Shown one piece after another: positions 1-14,497 of a stretch of 64,000 bases of DNA (its first letter is position 1; every line of letters begins with the position of its first letter). A program made the translations under genes and the position numbers. The stretch lies in contig NZ_FPAQ01000011.1 in NCBI RefSeq assembly GCF_900116405.1, forward strand, positions 26,713 through 90,712, written 5' to 3'. The notes beneath the pieces are model-generated. The model was not told the DNA's origin and searched no databases. It worked only from the letters and a program-made list of their open reading frames with translations. This stretch comes from Halomonas saccharevitans. GTDB taxonomy: Bacteria > Pseudomonadota > Gammaproteobacteria > Pseudomonadales > Halomonadaceae.

Positions 1-1
1 C

Positions 2-3119
<3,118 letters not shown>

Positions 3120-3124
3120 GCACC

Positions 3125-3176
3125 TCGAGTAAGTGTTTCAAGTAAGTGTTTCAAGTAAGAGCTTCGAGTAAGCGAA
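3125..3176 (+). repeat. Four imperfect 13-bp tandem repeats (TCRAGTAAGNGNN)
   Basis: Four head-to-tail 13-bp units occupy 3125-3137, 3138-3150, 3151-3163 and 3164-3176. The first is TCGAGTAAGTGTT and the second TCAAGTAAGTGTT; units 3 and 4 diverge at their ends. Every unit keeps AGTAAG, which resembles the TGTAAG half of a GacA box; a fuller match to that box lies 26 bases downstream. The function is unknown. Confidence 0.7.
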
Positions 3177-3201
3177 CAGCGTTGCCTTTGGCGTGATCTC
3201 G

Positions 3202-3219
3202 TGTAGGAGATCGCTTACA
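3202..3219 (+). promoter_or_regulatory. GacA-type upstream activating sequence
   Basis: TGTAGG-N6-CTTACA matches the GacA box TGTAAG-N6-CTTACA at 11 of 12 conserved positions. It lies about 190-205 bases upstream of the predicted start of the GGA-rich RNA (~3406), close to the -180 region where GacA boxes sit at pseudomonad rsmX/Y/Z promoters. An eno terminator lies between box and promoter. GacA-type control is inferred from motif and spacing only. Confidence 0.6.
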
Positions 3220-3254
3220 CGGTGACGAAGACATTCGCTATTCGTGCATCAGAC

Positions 3255-3293
3255 AGGGCCGACCCCGCAGAGGGTTGGCCCTTTTTATTTTGT
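3255..3293 (+). terminator. Rho-independent terminator of the pyrG-kdsA-eno operon
   Basis: The stem AGGGCCGACC (3255-3264) pairs with GGTTGGCCCT (3273-3282) through one G-U pair, around an 8-base loop. It is followed by a T-rich run. Confidence 0.88.
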
Positions 3294-3371
3294 TGTTTTT
3301 AAAAGATTTTTTTGGTTTTTGGTCGCGAAGGGTAGGGTGCCGGGGAGTCTCGCAAGCCGCCGTTGGTGAGC

Positions 3372-3399
3372 TTGTGTGATCGGGCTGGCGTGTCACAAT
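3372..3399 (+). promoter_or_regulatory. Predicted sigma-70-type promoter of the Rsm-like RNA
   Basis: TTGTGT (3372-3377) and CACAAT (3394-3399) are separated by 16 bases, which puts the transcription start at about 3405-3407, just where the GGA repeats begin. Both boxes are imperfect, as expected for an activator-dependent promoter. Confidence 0.45.
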
Positions 3400-3405
3400 G
3401 CCTCA

Positions 3406-3579
3406 GGGATTAGGGAGAGCGGTAACGCTTTCCGGCAGGATGCATTGGGATGCAAGTAAGAGTGATGCGCTCGGCGCGGCAGGACGCCGCCCCCGGGCAG
3501 GGACGTCATCACGGGAGTCGAGCGGAGGGAGCCGCTCAAGGATTGGCTGGGAGCGGGCGGCCTGCGGGCCGCCTTTTTT
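3406..3579 (+). ncRNA. RsmZ/CsrB-like CsrA-sequestering small RNA
   Basis: A predicted ~174-nt transcript without a plausible ORF carries eleven GGA triplets (starting at 3407, 3414, 3438, 3448, 3482, 3501, 3514, 3524, 3528, 3540 and 3550), many as CAGGA or CAGGGA. Several sit in hairpin loops: TGCAT-TGGG-ATGCA (3441-3454), GCGGC-AGGAC-GCCGC (3476-3490) and GAGCGG-AGGGAG-CCGCTC (3520-3537). It ends in a strong terminator. RNAs of this type titrate CsrA/RsmA; that protein is encoded at 13520-13714. Synteny supports it: in P. aeruginosa rsmZ lies next to fdxA, followed by mutS, as here. The exact 5' end is inferred. Confidence 0.78.
3556..3579 (+). terminator. Rho-independent terminator of the Rsm-like RNA
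   Basis: A perfect 7-bp stem, GGCGGCC (3556-3562) with GGCCGCC (3567-3573), has a 4-base loop and is followed directly by six T. No protein gene ends upstream of it, which by itself implies a non-coding transcript. Confidence 0.88.
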
Positions 3580-3671
3580 GTGGCCGTGAGTTTTTGTGGC
3601 CGAGAGTTTTGTGGCCGGGAGTTTTTTTGATCGAGCGCTTTTTGATCGAAGGCTTATTTGACCGAGCGGTT
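3580..3671. repeat. Two short tandem-repeat arrays between the sRNA and fdxA
   Basis: Three copies of GTGGCCGNGAGTTTT-like units (3580-3595, 3596-3610, 3611-3628) are followed by about three copies of a GATCGAGCGCTTTTT-like unit (3629-3643, 3644-3659, 3660-3671, the last degenerate). Unit length drifts through the T-run. There is no coding potential and the function is unknown. Confidence 0.6.
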
Positions 3672-3693
3672 GGCGGCTTGGCCCAGGACACTG

Positions 3694-3731
3694 CGACGAC
3701 GCCGGATGTCGAGAGACATCCGGCGTCGTCG
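3694..3731 (-). terminator. Long perfect hairpin downstream of fdxA
   Basis: A 17-bp perfect inverted repeat, CGACGACGCCGGATGTC with its complement, has a GAGA loop. Flanking GACAC/GTGTC can extend the stem with a small bulge. It lies 31 bases past the fdxA stop and probably ends or stabilises that transcript, although there is no T-run on either side. Confidence 0.55.
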
Positions 3732-3761
3732 TGTCTGGCGGGCCCGCTCAGGCCGTGATCC

Positions 3762-4085
3762 TCAGCGCTCGAGCAGCTCCAGCTTGCCCGGCTTGCCGTC
3801 CCAGGTCTCCGCGTCTTCCGGCGGGTCCTGCTTTTCGCTGATGTTGGGCCACACCTCGGAGAGTTCGGCATTGATCTCGATGAACGCCTCCTGGCCCTCC
3901 GGCAGCTCATCCTCCGAGAAGATCGCCTCGGCGGGACACTCCGGCTCGCAGAGCGCGCAGTCGATGCACTCATCGGGATGGATCACCAGAAAATTGGGAC
4001 CCTCGTAGAAGCAGTCCACCGGGCAGACCTCGACACAGTCGGTGTACTTGCACTTGATGCAGTTCTCGGTGACGACGAATGTCAT
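3762..4085 (-). CDS. fdxA: 7Fe ferredoxin FdxA
   Basis: A small soluble electron carrier of 107 aa with one [3Fe-4S] and one [4Fe-4S] cluster. Cys residues at 9, 12, 17 and 21, and at 40, 43, 46 and 50, form the two cluster motifs ([13 protein letters not shown] and [11 protein letters not shown]). An acidic C-terminal tail follows, as in Pseudomonas and Azotobacter FdxA. The start at 4085 gives the family's [10 protein letters not shown]-terminus; an upstream in-frame ATG at 4127 would add 14 unrelated residues. Its partner is unknown. It lies between the Rsm-like RNA and mutS, the pseudomonad order. Confidence 0.95.
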   Translation of the reverse strand: MTFVVTENCIKCKYTDCVEVCPVDCFYEGPNFLVIHPDECIDCALCEPECPAEAIFSEDELPEGQEAFIEINAELSEVWPNISEKQDPPEDAETWDGKPGKLELLER

Positions 4086-4141
4086 GCCAGTCTCCCATTC
4101 TCCGGCCGGGGCGTGGCCGATAGTCATTGATTCGATATTGG

Positions 4142-4165
4142 TTATAAGAAAATCATTTCTTATAA
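4142..4165. promoter_or_regulatory. Perfect AT-rich 10-bp inverted repeat upstream of fdxA
   Basis: TTATAAGAAA and TTTCTTATAA flank ATCA, about 57 bases upstream of the fdxA start codon in an otherwise GC-rich region. The lack of G+C argues against a terminator for mutS and favours an operator. The core GAAAATCATTTC loosely recalls a Fur box (GATAATCATTATC), but the match is not good enough to name the regulator. Confidence 0.5.
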
Positions 4166-4243
4166 TTTCAAGGCTTTTGGTCGAGCCATTCTAGTCGCGG
4201 CACGGGGCCCCCGCAAGCGCGTCGGGCCGTCATTGTCGGCCAT

Positions 4244-6832
4244 TCACAGCGCCTCTTTCCAGCGGTAGAGCAGCTCCAGGGCCTCGCGTGGCGACAGCGC
4301 GTCGGGATTGAGTTCGCCCAGCTGCTCGACCAGCGGATGGGGCGTGCTGGCGAAGAGGTCGGCCTGACGGGGTGCGCCGGTAGCTCGCTCGTCACTGGCC
4401 GCGGCCGTCGGCAGCCGGCTGCCCTGGTCGATCTCCTGCTGCTCGAGGATGGCCAGCTTCTCCCGGGCGCGGGCGATCACCGCCTGTGGCACGCCGGCGA
4501 GCTGGGCCACCTGCAGGCCGTAGCTCTGGCTGGCCGGGCCATCCTCCACCCGGTGCATGAAGACGATGCCGTCGCGGTGCTCCGCGGCCGTCAGGTGCAC
4601 GTTGGCCACCCCCTCGGCCTGCTCGGGCAGGGCCGTCATCTCGAAGTAGTGGGTGGCAAACAGCGTGAAGGCTCGGCTGCGCGTCAGGTGTTCGGCGCTG
4701 GCCCAGGCCAGCGACAGGCCGTCGAAGGTGCTGGTGCCGCGGCCGATCTCGTCCATCAGCACCAGGCTCTGGTCGGTGGCGTTGTGCAGGATGCTGGCGG
4801 TCTCGGTCATCTCGACCATGAAGGTGGAGCGCCCGCCGGCCAGGTCGTCCGAGGAGCCGATGCGGGTGAAGATGCGATCCACCGGGCCGATGGCGGCCGC
4901 ATCCGCCGGCACGAAGCTGCCGGTATGGGCGAGCAGGGTGATCAGCGCCGCCTGGCGCATGTAGGTTGACTTGCCGCCCATGTTGGGGCCGGTGATGACC
5001 AGCATCCTGCGCGCGTCATCCATGACCAGGTCGTTGGGCACGAAGGGCGCCTCGCTGACCTGCTCGACCACCGGGTGGCGCCCGCCGCGGATGTCGATGC
5101 CCGGCGCCTCGGGCAGGGACGGGCGCACGAACCCAAGCGCCTGGGCGCGCTCGGCGAAGGCGCACAGCACGTCGAGCCCCGCCAGCGCCCGGCCGGTGCC
5201 CTGCAGCGCGGCGAGCTCGGCGTTCAGGGTGTCGAGCAGACCGTCGTAGAGCAGCTTCTCTCGGGCCAGGGCTCGGGACTTGGCTGACAGCGCCTTGTCC
5301 TCAAACTCCTTGAGTTCGGGGATGATGAAGCGCTCGGCGTTCTTGAGGGTCTGGCGGCGCACGTAGTCCACCGGGGCGTCCCGGGCCTGGGCGCGGGGGA
5401 TCTCGATGTAGTAGCCGTGGACCCGGTTGTAGCCGACCTTGAGGCCGGCGAGCCCGGTGCGCTCGCGCTCCCGGGTCTCCAGGGCCACCAGGTAGTCGCC
5501 GGCGTGCTCGGCGAGCCCGCGATGCTCGTCGAGCTCGGCATCGAAGCCCTCGGCGATCACCCCGCCGTCGCGGATCACCACCGGCGGGTTCTCCACCAGG
5601 GCGCGGTGCAGGGTGTCGGCGAGGTCCGGGTAGGGATGGATATGTCGCCGGAGCTCGTCAAGCGTGGTGCCCTCGGCGTAGTGCGTGAGTTCGGCCTCGA
5701 GGGCGGGCAGGGCGACCAGGGCGTCGCGCAGGCGCGCGAGGTCTCGGGGTCGCGCGCTGTAGAGGGCCACTCGGGCGAGGATGCGCTCGATGTCGCCGAT
5801 CGCCTTGAGCGAATCGCGCAGGGGCTCGAAGCCCTCGTTGTCGAGCAGCAGCGCCACCGCCGCCTGGCGGGCGCCGACCTGGTCGCGGTCGCGCAGCGGG
5901 CGGTTGAGCCAGCGCTTGAGCAGCCGCGAGCCCATGGCCGTGGCGGTGGTGTCGAGCACGCTGGCCAGGGTGTTGTCGGCGGTGCCGCCGAGGTTGACGT
6001 CGATCTCCAGGTTGCGCCGGCTGGCCGCATCGATCACCACGGCGTCGTCGCGGCTCTCCACGCCGATGGCGGTGACGTGGGGCAGGGCCGTGCGCTGGGT
6101 GTCGCGGGCATAGTCGATCAGCACCCCGGCGGCGGTGAGGGCCGCCTCCAGGTGGGCGCAGCCGAAGCCGCGCAGGTCCTGGACCTGGAACTGGTCGCAC
6201 AGGGTGCGCGTCGCGCTCTCGAGGTCGAACAGCCAGTCGCTCTGGCGGCGCAGGCCGCGGCGCTCCGCCAGGGCCGGCGGCAGCGACTGGCTCTCGGCGA
6301 CCAGCAGCTCGGCCGGGTCCAGGCGCGTGAGCTCGGCGAGCATCTCGCCTTCGCCCTCGACCTCCAGCACGCTGAAGCGCCCGCTGGAGAGTTCCAGCCA
6401 GGAAAGCCCCCAGCGCTCGCCGAGCGGCGCCATGGCCACCAGCAGGTTGTCGCGACGGGCATCCAGCAGCGCCTCGTCGTAGAGGGTCCCGGGGGTGACG
6501 ATGCGCACCACGCGCCGCTCCACCGGCCCCTTGCTGGTCGCCGGGTCGCCGATCTGCTCGCAGATCGCCACCGACTCCCCGGCAGCCACCAGTCGCGCCA
6601 GGTAGCCCTCGGCGCTGTGGTAGGGCACGCCGGCCATGGGGATCGGCTGGCCGGCCGACTGGCCGCGCTGGGTGAGGGTGATGTCGAGCAGCGCGGCGGC
6701 GCGCCTGGCGTCGTCGAAGAACAGCTCGTAGAAGTCGCCCATGCGGTAGAAGAGCAGCACGTCGGGGTGCTCGCGCTTGATCTTCAGGAACTGGCTCATC
6801 ATCGGGGTATGCTGGGCGCTGGCCTGTGACAT
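4244..6832 (-). CDS. mutS: DNA mismatch repair protein MutS
   Basis: MutS recognises mismatches and recruits MutL. The 862-aa length is typical. The mismatch-binding domain begins with [12 protein letters not shown] and carries the Phe-X-Glu wedge motif in [15 protein letters not shown]. The C-terminal ATPase has Walker [10 protein letters not shown] (around residue 610) and [12 protein letters not shown]. The start at 6832 gives the family N-terminus after AAGGAA; the longer frame to 6913 adds residues not seen in MutS. It is divergent from pncC-recA-recX, placing repair genes back to back. Confidence 0.97.
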   Translation of the reverse strand: MSQASAQHTPMMSQFLKIKREHPDVLLFYRMGDFYELFFDDARRAAALLDITLTQRGQSAGQPIPMAGVPYHSAEGYLARLVAAGESVAICEQIGDPATSKGPVERRVVRIVTPGTLYDEALLDARRDNLLVAMAPLGERWGLSWLELSSGRFSVLEVEGEGEMLAELTRLDPAELLVAESQSLPPALAERRGLRRQSDWLFDLESATRTLCDQFQVQDLRGFGCAHLEAALTAAGVLIDYARDTQRTALPHVTAIGVESRDDAVVIDAASRRNLEIDVNLGGTADNTLASVLDTTATAMGSRLLKRWLNRPLRDRDQVGARQAAVALLLDNEGFEPLRDSLKAIGDIERILARVALYSARPRDLARLRDALVALPALEAELTHYAEGTTLDELRRHIHPYPDLADTLHRALVENPPVVIRDGGVIAEGFDAELDEHRGLAEHAGDYLVALETRERERTGLAGLKVGYNRVHGYYIEIPRAQARDAPVDYVRRQTLKNAERFIIPELKEFEDKALSAKSRALAREKLLYDGLLDTLNAELAALQGTGRALAGLDVLCAFAERAQALGFVRPSLPEAPGIDIRGGRHPVVEQVSEAPFVPNDLVMDDARRMLVITGPNMGGKSTYMRQAALITLLAHTGSFVPADAAAIGPVDRIFTRIGSSDDLAGGRSTFMVEMTETASILHNATDQSLVLMDEIGRGTSTFDGLSLAWASAEHLTRSRAFTLFATHYFEMTALPEQAEGVANVHLTAAEHRDGIVFMHRVEDGPASQSYGLQVAQLAGVPQAVIARAREKLAILEQQEIDQGSRLPTAAASDERATGAPRQADLFASTPHPLVEQLGELNPDALSPREALELLYRWKEAL

Positions 6833-6985
6833 GGGCTTCCTTGGACGTCCTGTGAAGAGGGTGGCGAGTTGCGGGGAGACTGGCGTCGGGCACGCCATGC
6901 ATGTCTCGGGCAAAGCCAGTATTCTACGCTCAAGGGCGGTCGACGTCAGGCCGCCGGCGGGTCACTATCGTCAGGGAGGAAGGCC

Positions 6986-7498
6986 ATGACCTCGCACGCC
7001 GAGGATCTCGAGCGCCATGATCTACGGGGCCTCGCCGAGTTGCTCGGCGAGCGCTGCCGCGCACGGGGCATTACCGTCACCGCGGCGGAGTCCTGCACCG
7101 GCGGCGGAGTGGCCAGCGCCATCACCGCCGTCGCCGGCAGCTCCGCCTGGTTCGAGTTCGGCTACGTGACCTATGCCAACGGCGCCAAGACCCGCCTGCT
7201 TGGCGTGCCCGAGACGCTGCTGGCCGAGCACGGCGCGGTGAGTCGCGAGGTCGTCGAGGCGATGGTCGTCGGCGCCTGTCGCGACAGCGGCGCTGGGCTG
7301 GGCGTAGCGGTCAGCGGGGTGGCCGGCCCCGGCGGCGGCAGCGCTGAAAAGCCCGTGGGCACCGTCTGGCTGGCCTGGGGGAGCGCCGAGGGGGCCGAGT
7401 CGGCCTGCCTTCGTTTCCCCGGCGATCGCGCCGCGGTGCGCGAGCAGGCCGTGCGCGAGGCGCTGGCCGGCCTGGTGCGGCGGCTAGCGCCTTCCTGA
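6986..7498 (+). CDS. pncC: Nicotinamide-nucleotide amidohydrolase PncC (CinA C-terminal family)
   Basis: PncC deamidates nicotinamide mononucleotide to nicotinic acid mononucleotide, recycling the NMN released by NAD-dependent DNA ligase (LigA, also in this window at 33013). The protein is the 170-aa stand-alone CinA C-terminal domain with [10 protein letters not shown] near residue 35, the central [10 protein letters not shown], and the [19 protein letters not shown] loop. The start at 6986 follows GGAGGA. Its position just upstream of recA is common in gammaproteobacteria. There is no N-terminal CinA/MoaB-like domain. Confidence 0.93.
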   Translation: MTSHAEDLERHDLRGLAELLGERCRARGITVTAAESCTGGGVASAITAVAGSSAWFEFGYVTYANGAKTRLLGVPETLLAEHGAVSREVVEAMVVGACRDSGAGLGVAVSGVAGPGGGSAEKPVGTVWLAWGSAEGAESACLRFPGDRAAVREQAVREALAGLVRRLAPS

Positions 7499-7549
7499 TC
7501 GTCACCGGCTCGCCTCGACGCTGGTCGCGGCCCGAATTTTTCGCCATAC

Positions 7550-7569
7550 TACTGTGCAGTCATACAGTG
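7550..7569 (+). promoter_or_regulatory. LexA (SOS) box of recA
   Basis: TACTGT-GCAGTCAT-ACAGTG fits the gammaproteobacterial CTGT-N8-ACAG operator. It lies 63 bases upstream of the recA ATG. LexA is not encoded in this window. Confidence 0.88.
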
Positions 7570-7631
7570 GTTGCCGGCCGTCGTTACCCTCATCCGCCAC
7601 GCCTCATTCGCTATCTTTTAGGAGTTCCTTC

Positions 7632-8696
<1,065 letters not shown>

Positions 8697-8699
8697 GCC

Positions 8700-9185
8700 A
8701 TGCTCGGTGATGCCTCCGGGGGCGGCGAGTCGACGCCCCGCAGCGACGCCATCCGCCTGCTGGCCCGTCGCGAGTATTCGCGCCAGGAGCTCGCCGAGCG
8801 GCTGGCGGCCAAGGGGCACGAGGCCGAGGCAATCGCCGAGTGCCTCGAGGCCCTGGTGGATCAGGGCCTGCAGTCCGACGAGCGCTTCGCCGAGGGGTTT
8901 CTGCGCTCGCGCATCCTGCGCGGCCAGGGGCCCATGAAGATTCGCCTCGACCTGGAGCGTCGCGGGCTGGATCGCGAGGAGATTCGCCACGCCTTCGACG
9001 AGACCGCCCGGCGCGGCGAGGGCGACTGGTTCGCCCTCGCCCGCGAGGCCCTGGCGCGGCGCTTTCCCGGCCCGGGCGACACCCCTCGCGAGCGCGCCCG
9101 GCGCGAGCGCTTCCTGGCCGGCCGCGGCTTCGATTTCGACCAGGTGCGCCACGCTCTGGAAACGGCCTGGTCGACCGACGACTGA
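8700..9185 (+). CDS. recX: RecA regulatory protein RecX
   Basis: RecX binds RecA filaments and dampens their activity. The 161-aa protein has the helical repeats of the family: [19 protein letters not shown], then [20 protein letters not shown], and a C-terminal [12 protein letters not shown]. It starts 3 bases after the recA stop, so SOS induction should raise both by read-through. The length matches other RecX proteins (about 150-170 aa). Confidence 0.93.
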   Translation: MLGDASGGGESTPRSDAIRLLARREYSRQELAERLAAKGHEAEAIAECLEALVDQGLQSDERFAEGFLRSRILRGQGPMKIRLDLERRGLDREEIRHAFDETARRGEGDWFALAREALARRFPGPGDTPRERARRERFLAGRGFDFDQVRHALETAWSTDD

Positions 9186-9228
9186 GCCCGCATCGGCCTA
9201 CTCCCCTTCAGTCGATTGACAACTGCGC

Positions 9229-9234
9229 TATAAT
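9229..9234 (+). promoter_or_regulatory. Perfect -10 element upstream of alaS
   Basis: TATAAT lies 119 bases upstream of the alaS start codon. A consensus -35 at the right distance is not evident; the nearby TTGACA (9216-9221) is only 7 bases away. It may be a promoter for alaS that depends mainly on the -10. Confidence 0.4.
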
Positions 9235-9352
9235 GCCCCCCTTTGCGAATGCCCCGGGTGGCGCTCCTGTGGCGCAGTGGCGAGCCGATACCGGCATCGA
9301 CACGCCGCTTGCCGACCCACCGGGCCACCATGCTCATCGCTACGGATACCCC

Positions 9353-11962
<2,610 letters not shown>

Positions 11963-11971
11963 GATGCACAA

Positions 11972-11998
11972 GGGCCGGTAGCAGCGATGCACCGGCCC
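11972..11998 (+). terminator. Hairpin between alaS and lysC
   Basis: GGGCCGGT and ACCGGCCC pair around an 11-base loop, ten bases past the alaS stop. There is no T-run, so it may be a weak terminator, an mRNA 3' stabiliser, or part of the lysC leader. Confidence 0.4.
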
Positions 11999-12067
11999 TC
12001 GTCGTATCTGGACACCTTTCACTCATCCGAGCGCTATGCGCACTCGACAAGCGAGGGAAAACGGCAA

Positions 12068-13318
12068 ATGGCACTATACGTACAAAAATTCGGCGGCACC
12101 TCGGTGGGCTCAGTGGAGCGCATCAAGGCCGTGGCCGAGAAGGTCAAGGGCTTTCGCGACCAGGGTCACCAGATCGTGGTCGTGGTCTCCGCCATGAGCG
12201 GCGAGACCAACCGCCTGATCGGCATGGCCAATGAGATCAACGACGAGCCGACGCCGCGTGAGATGGACATGCTGGTCTCCACCGGCGAGCAGGTCACCAT
12301 CTCGCTGCTGGCCATGGCCCTGCACAAGCTGGGCGTGCCGGCGACCTCCTACACCGGCTCCCAGGTGGGCATTCAGACCGACAGCGCCCACACCAAGGCG
12401 CGCATCCAGCGCATCGAGACCGACGAGCTGCAGGCCGATCTGGACGCGGGTCAGGTGGTAGTGGTCGCCGGCTTTCAGGGCGTCGACGAGGAGGGCAACA
12501 TCACTACCCTCGGTCGTGGCGGCTCCGACACCACCGGCGTGGCCCTGGCCGCGGCGCTCAACGCCGATGAGTGCCAGATCTATACCGACGTCGACGGCGT
12601 CTACACCACCGACCCGCGGGTCTGCTCCAAGGCGCAGCGCCTTGAGACCATCACCGTGGAGGAGATGCTGGAACTGGCGAGCCTTGGCTCCAAGGTCCTG
12701 CAGATCCGCGCCGTCGAGTTCGCCGGCAAGTACAACGTCGCGCTGCGCGTGCTGTCCAGCTTCGAGGGCGGCCCCGGCACCCTGATCATTGCAGACTCTG
12801 ATAAAGACGAGGATTCCATGGAAGAACCGCTGATCTCCGGTATCGCCTTCACCGCCAACGAGGCCAAGCTCACCCTGCTCAACACCCCGGACGTGCCGGG
12901 CGTTGCCTCGCGCATTCTGGGCCCGATCGCCGATGCCAACATCGAGATCGACATGATCGTGCAGAACGTGGCGCCTGCCGGCGACTACACCGACTTCACC
13001 TTCACCGTGGCCAAGGGCGACTACCGCCAGACCATGAAGATCCTCCAGGATCAGGTGATTCCCGATCTCGGCGGCGGCGACCTGCGCGGCGACGACAATA
13101 TCGCCAAGGTCTCACTGGTCGGCGTGGGCATGCGCTCGCACGCCGGGGTGGCCTCCAAGATGTTCCGCGTGCTGGCCGACGAGAACATCAATATCCGGAT
13201 GGTCTCCACCTCCGAGATCAAGATCTCCGTGGTGATCGACGAGAAGCACATGGAGCTGGCGGTCAAGGCGCTGCACAAGGCGTTCGGTCTCGACAAGCGC
13301 AGCATCGAGCAGGAATAA
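12068..13318 (+). CDS. lysC: Aspartate kinase (lysine/threonine-type, ACT domains)
   Basis: Phosphorylates aspartate, the first step to lysine, threonine, methionine and diaminopimelate; in Halomonas-type bacteria aspartate semialdehyde also feeds ectoine. The 416-aa protein has the kinase domain ([11 protein letters not shown], the [14 protein letters not shown] loop, [14 protein letters not shown]) and two C-terminal ACT domains. An in-frame ATG at 12818, preceded by a GAGGA, could give a separate ~166-aa beta subunit (ACT domains only), as in alpha2-beta2 aspartokinases. It lies between alaS and csrA, the pseudomonad order. Confidence 0.96.
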   Translation: MALYVQKFGGTSVGSVERIKAVAEKVKGFRDQGHQIVVVVSAMSGETNRLIGMANEINDEPTPREMDMLVSTGEQVTISLLAMALHKLGVPATSYTGSQVGIQTDSAHTKARIQRIETDELQADLDAGQVVVVAGFQGVDEEGNITTLGRGGSDTTGVALAAALNADECQIYTDVDGVYTTDPRVCSKAQRLETITVEEMLELASLGSKVLQIRAVEFAGKYNVALRVLSSFEGGPGTLIIADSDKDEDSMEEPLISGIAFTANEAKLTLLNTPDVPGVASRILGPIADANIEIDMIVQNVAPAGDYTDFTFTVAKGDYRQTMKILQDQVIPDLGGGDLRGDDNIAKVSLVGVGMRSHAGVASKMFRVLADENINIRMVSTSEIKISVVIDEKHMELAVKALHKAFGLDKRSIEQE

Positions 13319-13433
13319 GGGCTCACTCGCGTCGCCGACACCTTCTACGCTTCTAGCAAGGATCGCCGATACGCGTGTCGAGGAGCCTTCTTTCAACGTG
13401 TTGCTGGCCGGCCATTGGCTGGCATCAGTGGTC

Positions 13434-13474
13434 AGGGACGACGAGTTGTCGCACAATGCAGCGATGTCGTCCCT
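13434..13474 (+). promoter_or_regulatory. 9-bp inverted repeat in the lysC-csrA gap
   Basis: AGGGACGAC (13434-13442) and GTCGTCCCT (13466-13474) are separated by 23 bases, 45 bases upstream of csrA. It could form a leader stem with a GGGA-containing arm. There is no T-run, so it is not a clear terminator. Confidence 0.35.
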
Positions 13475-13519
13475 CCCGGCGAGCATCCCGTAGCCCGAAG
13501 TCTGAGAAGGAGATCAGTC

Positions 13520-13714
13520 ATGCTCATCCTGACCCGCCGTGTTGGCGAAACCCTGATGATCGGTGACGACGTCACCGTCACCGTCCTTGGCGTCAAGGGC
13601 AACCAGGTGCGTATTGGCGTCAATGCGCCCAAGGATGTCGCCGTACATCGCGAGGAAATCTACCAGCGCATCCAGCGCGAGAAGTCCGACCCCGACGTCG
13701 ACAGTGACGTTTAG
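13520..13714 (+). CDS. csrA: Carbon storage regulator CsrA/RsmA
   Basis: A dimeric RNA-binding post-transcriptional regulator that binds GGA motifs over ribosome sites. The 64-aa protein is full length, with the RNA-contacting Leu4 and Arg44 both present ([10 protein letters not shown] and [10 protein letters not shown]). The Shine-Dalgarno AAGGAGA upstream itself contains GGA, so autoregulation is possible. The gene is followed by tRNA-Ser and tRNA-Arg as in pseudomonads. Its likely antagonist is the GGA-rich RNA at 3406-3579, and perhaps the RNA upstream of glrK. Confidence 0.97.
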   Translation: MLILTRRVGETLMIGDDVTVTVLGVKGNQVRIGVNAPKDVAVHREEIYQRIQREKSDPDVDSDV

Positions 13715-13779
13715 GACTCGGGTGGCCAGGTCGTGCGCCGTTTTTCCATGGATCGTTATCGAAAAATTGCCGGGACCGC

Positions 13780-13808
13780 TGGACAATGGCCTTATAGAAC
13801 GGTAGGAT
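13780..13808 (+). promoter_or_regulatory. Promoter of the tRNA cluster
   Basis: TGGACA (13780-13785) and TAGGAT (13803-13808) are spaced by 17 bases, placing the start about 11 bases before tRNA-Ser. Confidence 0.5.
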
Positions 13809-13826
13809 ACGCACCGTGCCGATGAG

Positions 13827-13921
<95 letters not shown>

Positions 13922-13940
13922 ATCGACACGTGAAGATAAA

Positions 13941-14017
13941 GCGCCCGTAGCTCAGCTGGATAGAGTACCTGACTACGAATCAGGTGGTCGGAGGTTCGAA
14001 TCCTCCCGGGCGCGCCA
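13941..14017 (+). tRNA. tRNA-Arg (anticodon ACG), copy 1
   Basis: The 77-nt cloverleaf has acceptor GCGCCCG/CGGGCGC, anticodon stem CTGAC/ATCAG around CTACGAA, T-loop TTCGAAT and encoded CCA. The A34 of ACG is normally deaminated to inosine to read CGU, CGC and CGA. It lies 21 bases after tRNA-Ser. Confidence 0.97.
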
Positions 14018-14090
14018 GCTTCAACCGGATGAGAACGACCGCTTCACGCTGTCGTACCCGTCCCCGCAATGAGTCTGCTCGTTGCCTTTC

Positions 14091-14167
14091 GCGCCCGTAG
14101 CTCAGCTGGATAGAGTACCTGACTACGAATCAGGTGGTCGGAGGTTCGAATCCTCCCGGGCGCGCCA
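14091..14167 (+). tRNA. tRNA-Arg (anticodon ACG), copy 2
   Basis: Identical in sequence to the copy at 13941-14017 over all 77 bases. The spacer of 73 bases between the copies is not duplicated. Confidence 0.97.
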
Positions 14168-14173
14168 GATTCA

Positions 14174-14209
14174 GACCCGTCCTCACCATGAGGGCGGGTC
14201 TTCTGTTTT
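14174..14209 (+). terminator. Terminator of the tRNA cluster
   Basis: An 11-bp stem, GACCCGTCCTC with GAGGGCGGGTC (one G-U pair), has a 5-base loop and is followed by TTCTGTTTT. Confidence 0.85.
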
Positions 14210-14277
14210 GTTTCGATGTTTTCTCGCTAGCCGGACCGGTTGCGCCCAGGATGGGCCCCGGCTCCGCGATCGTTTGG

Positions 14278-14312
14278 GGCGCCGTCGCATTGCGACGTGC
14301 GCCTCTTTTTTT
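14278..14312 (+). terminator. Second strong terminator in the tRNA-dusC gap
   Basis: GGCGC-CGTCGC, an ATT loop, then GCGACG-(T)-GCGCC with one bulge, followed by TC and seven T. It is probably a back-up for the tRNA transcript. The remaining gap (14313-14497) shows no gene. Confidence 0.75.
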
Positions 14313-14497
14313 GGTTTATCGTACGTTGCCGGGAAGCGGTCGTTCACGAGGAGGCGGGGATCCCGCGAACCACACCTATATTAAGCTGATCTGCGAAGCG
14401 CCTTTTCGTGTCTGGCGCCCTTCTCTGGCCTGTGGTGGTTGTCTCGGGCCGTCTGGCCTGTGTCGCCCGTGAGGCGGAGGAGGGCATGAAGGCGTGG

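Noticed and set aside
9216..9234. TTGACA followed by TATAAT before alaS read as one consensus promoter
   Set aside because: The two boxes are only 7 bases apart, far too close for sigma-70; only the -10 was kept.
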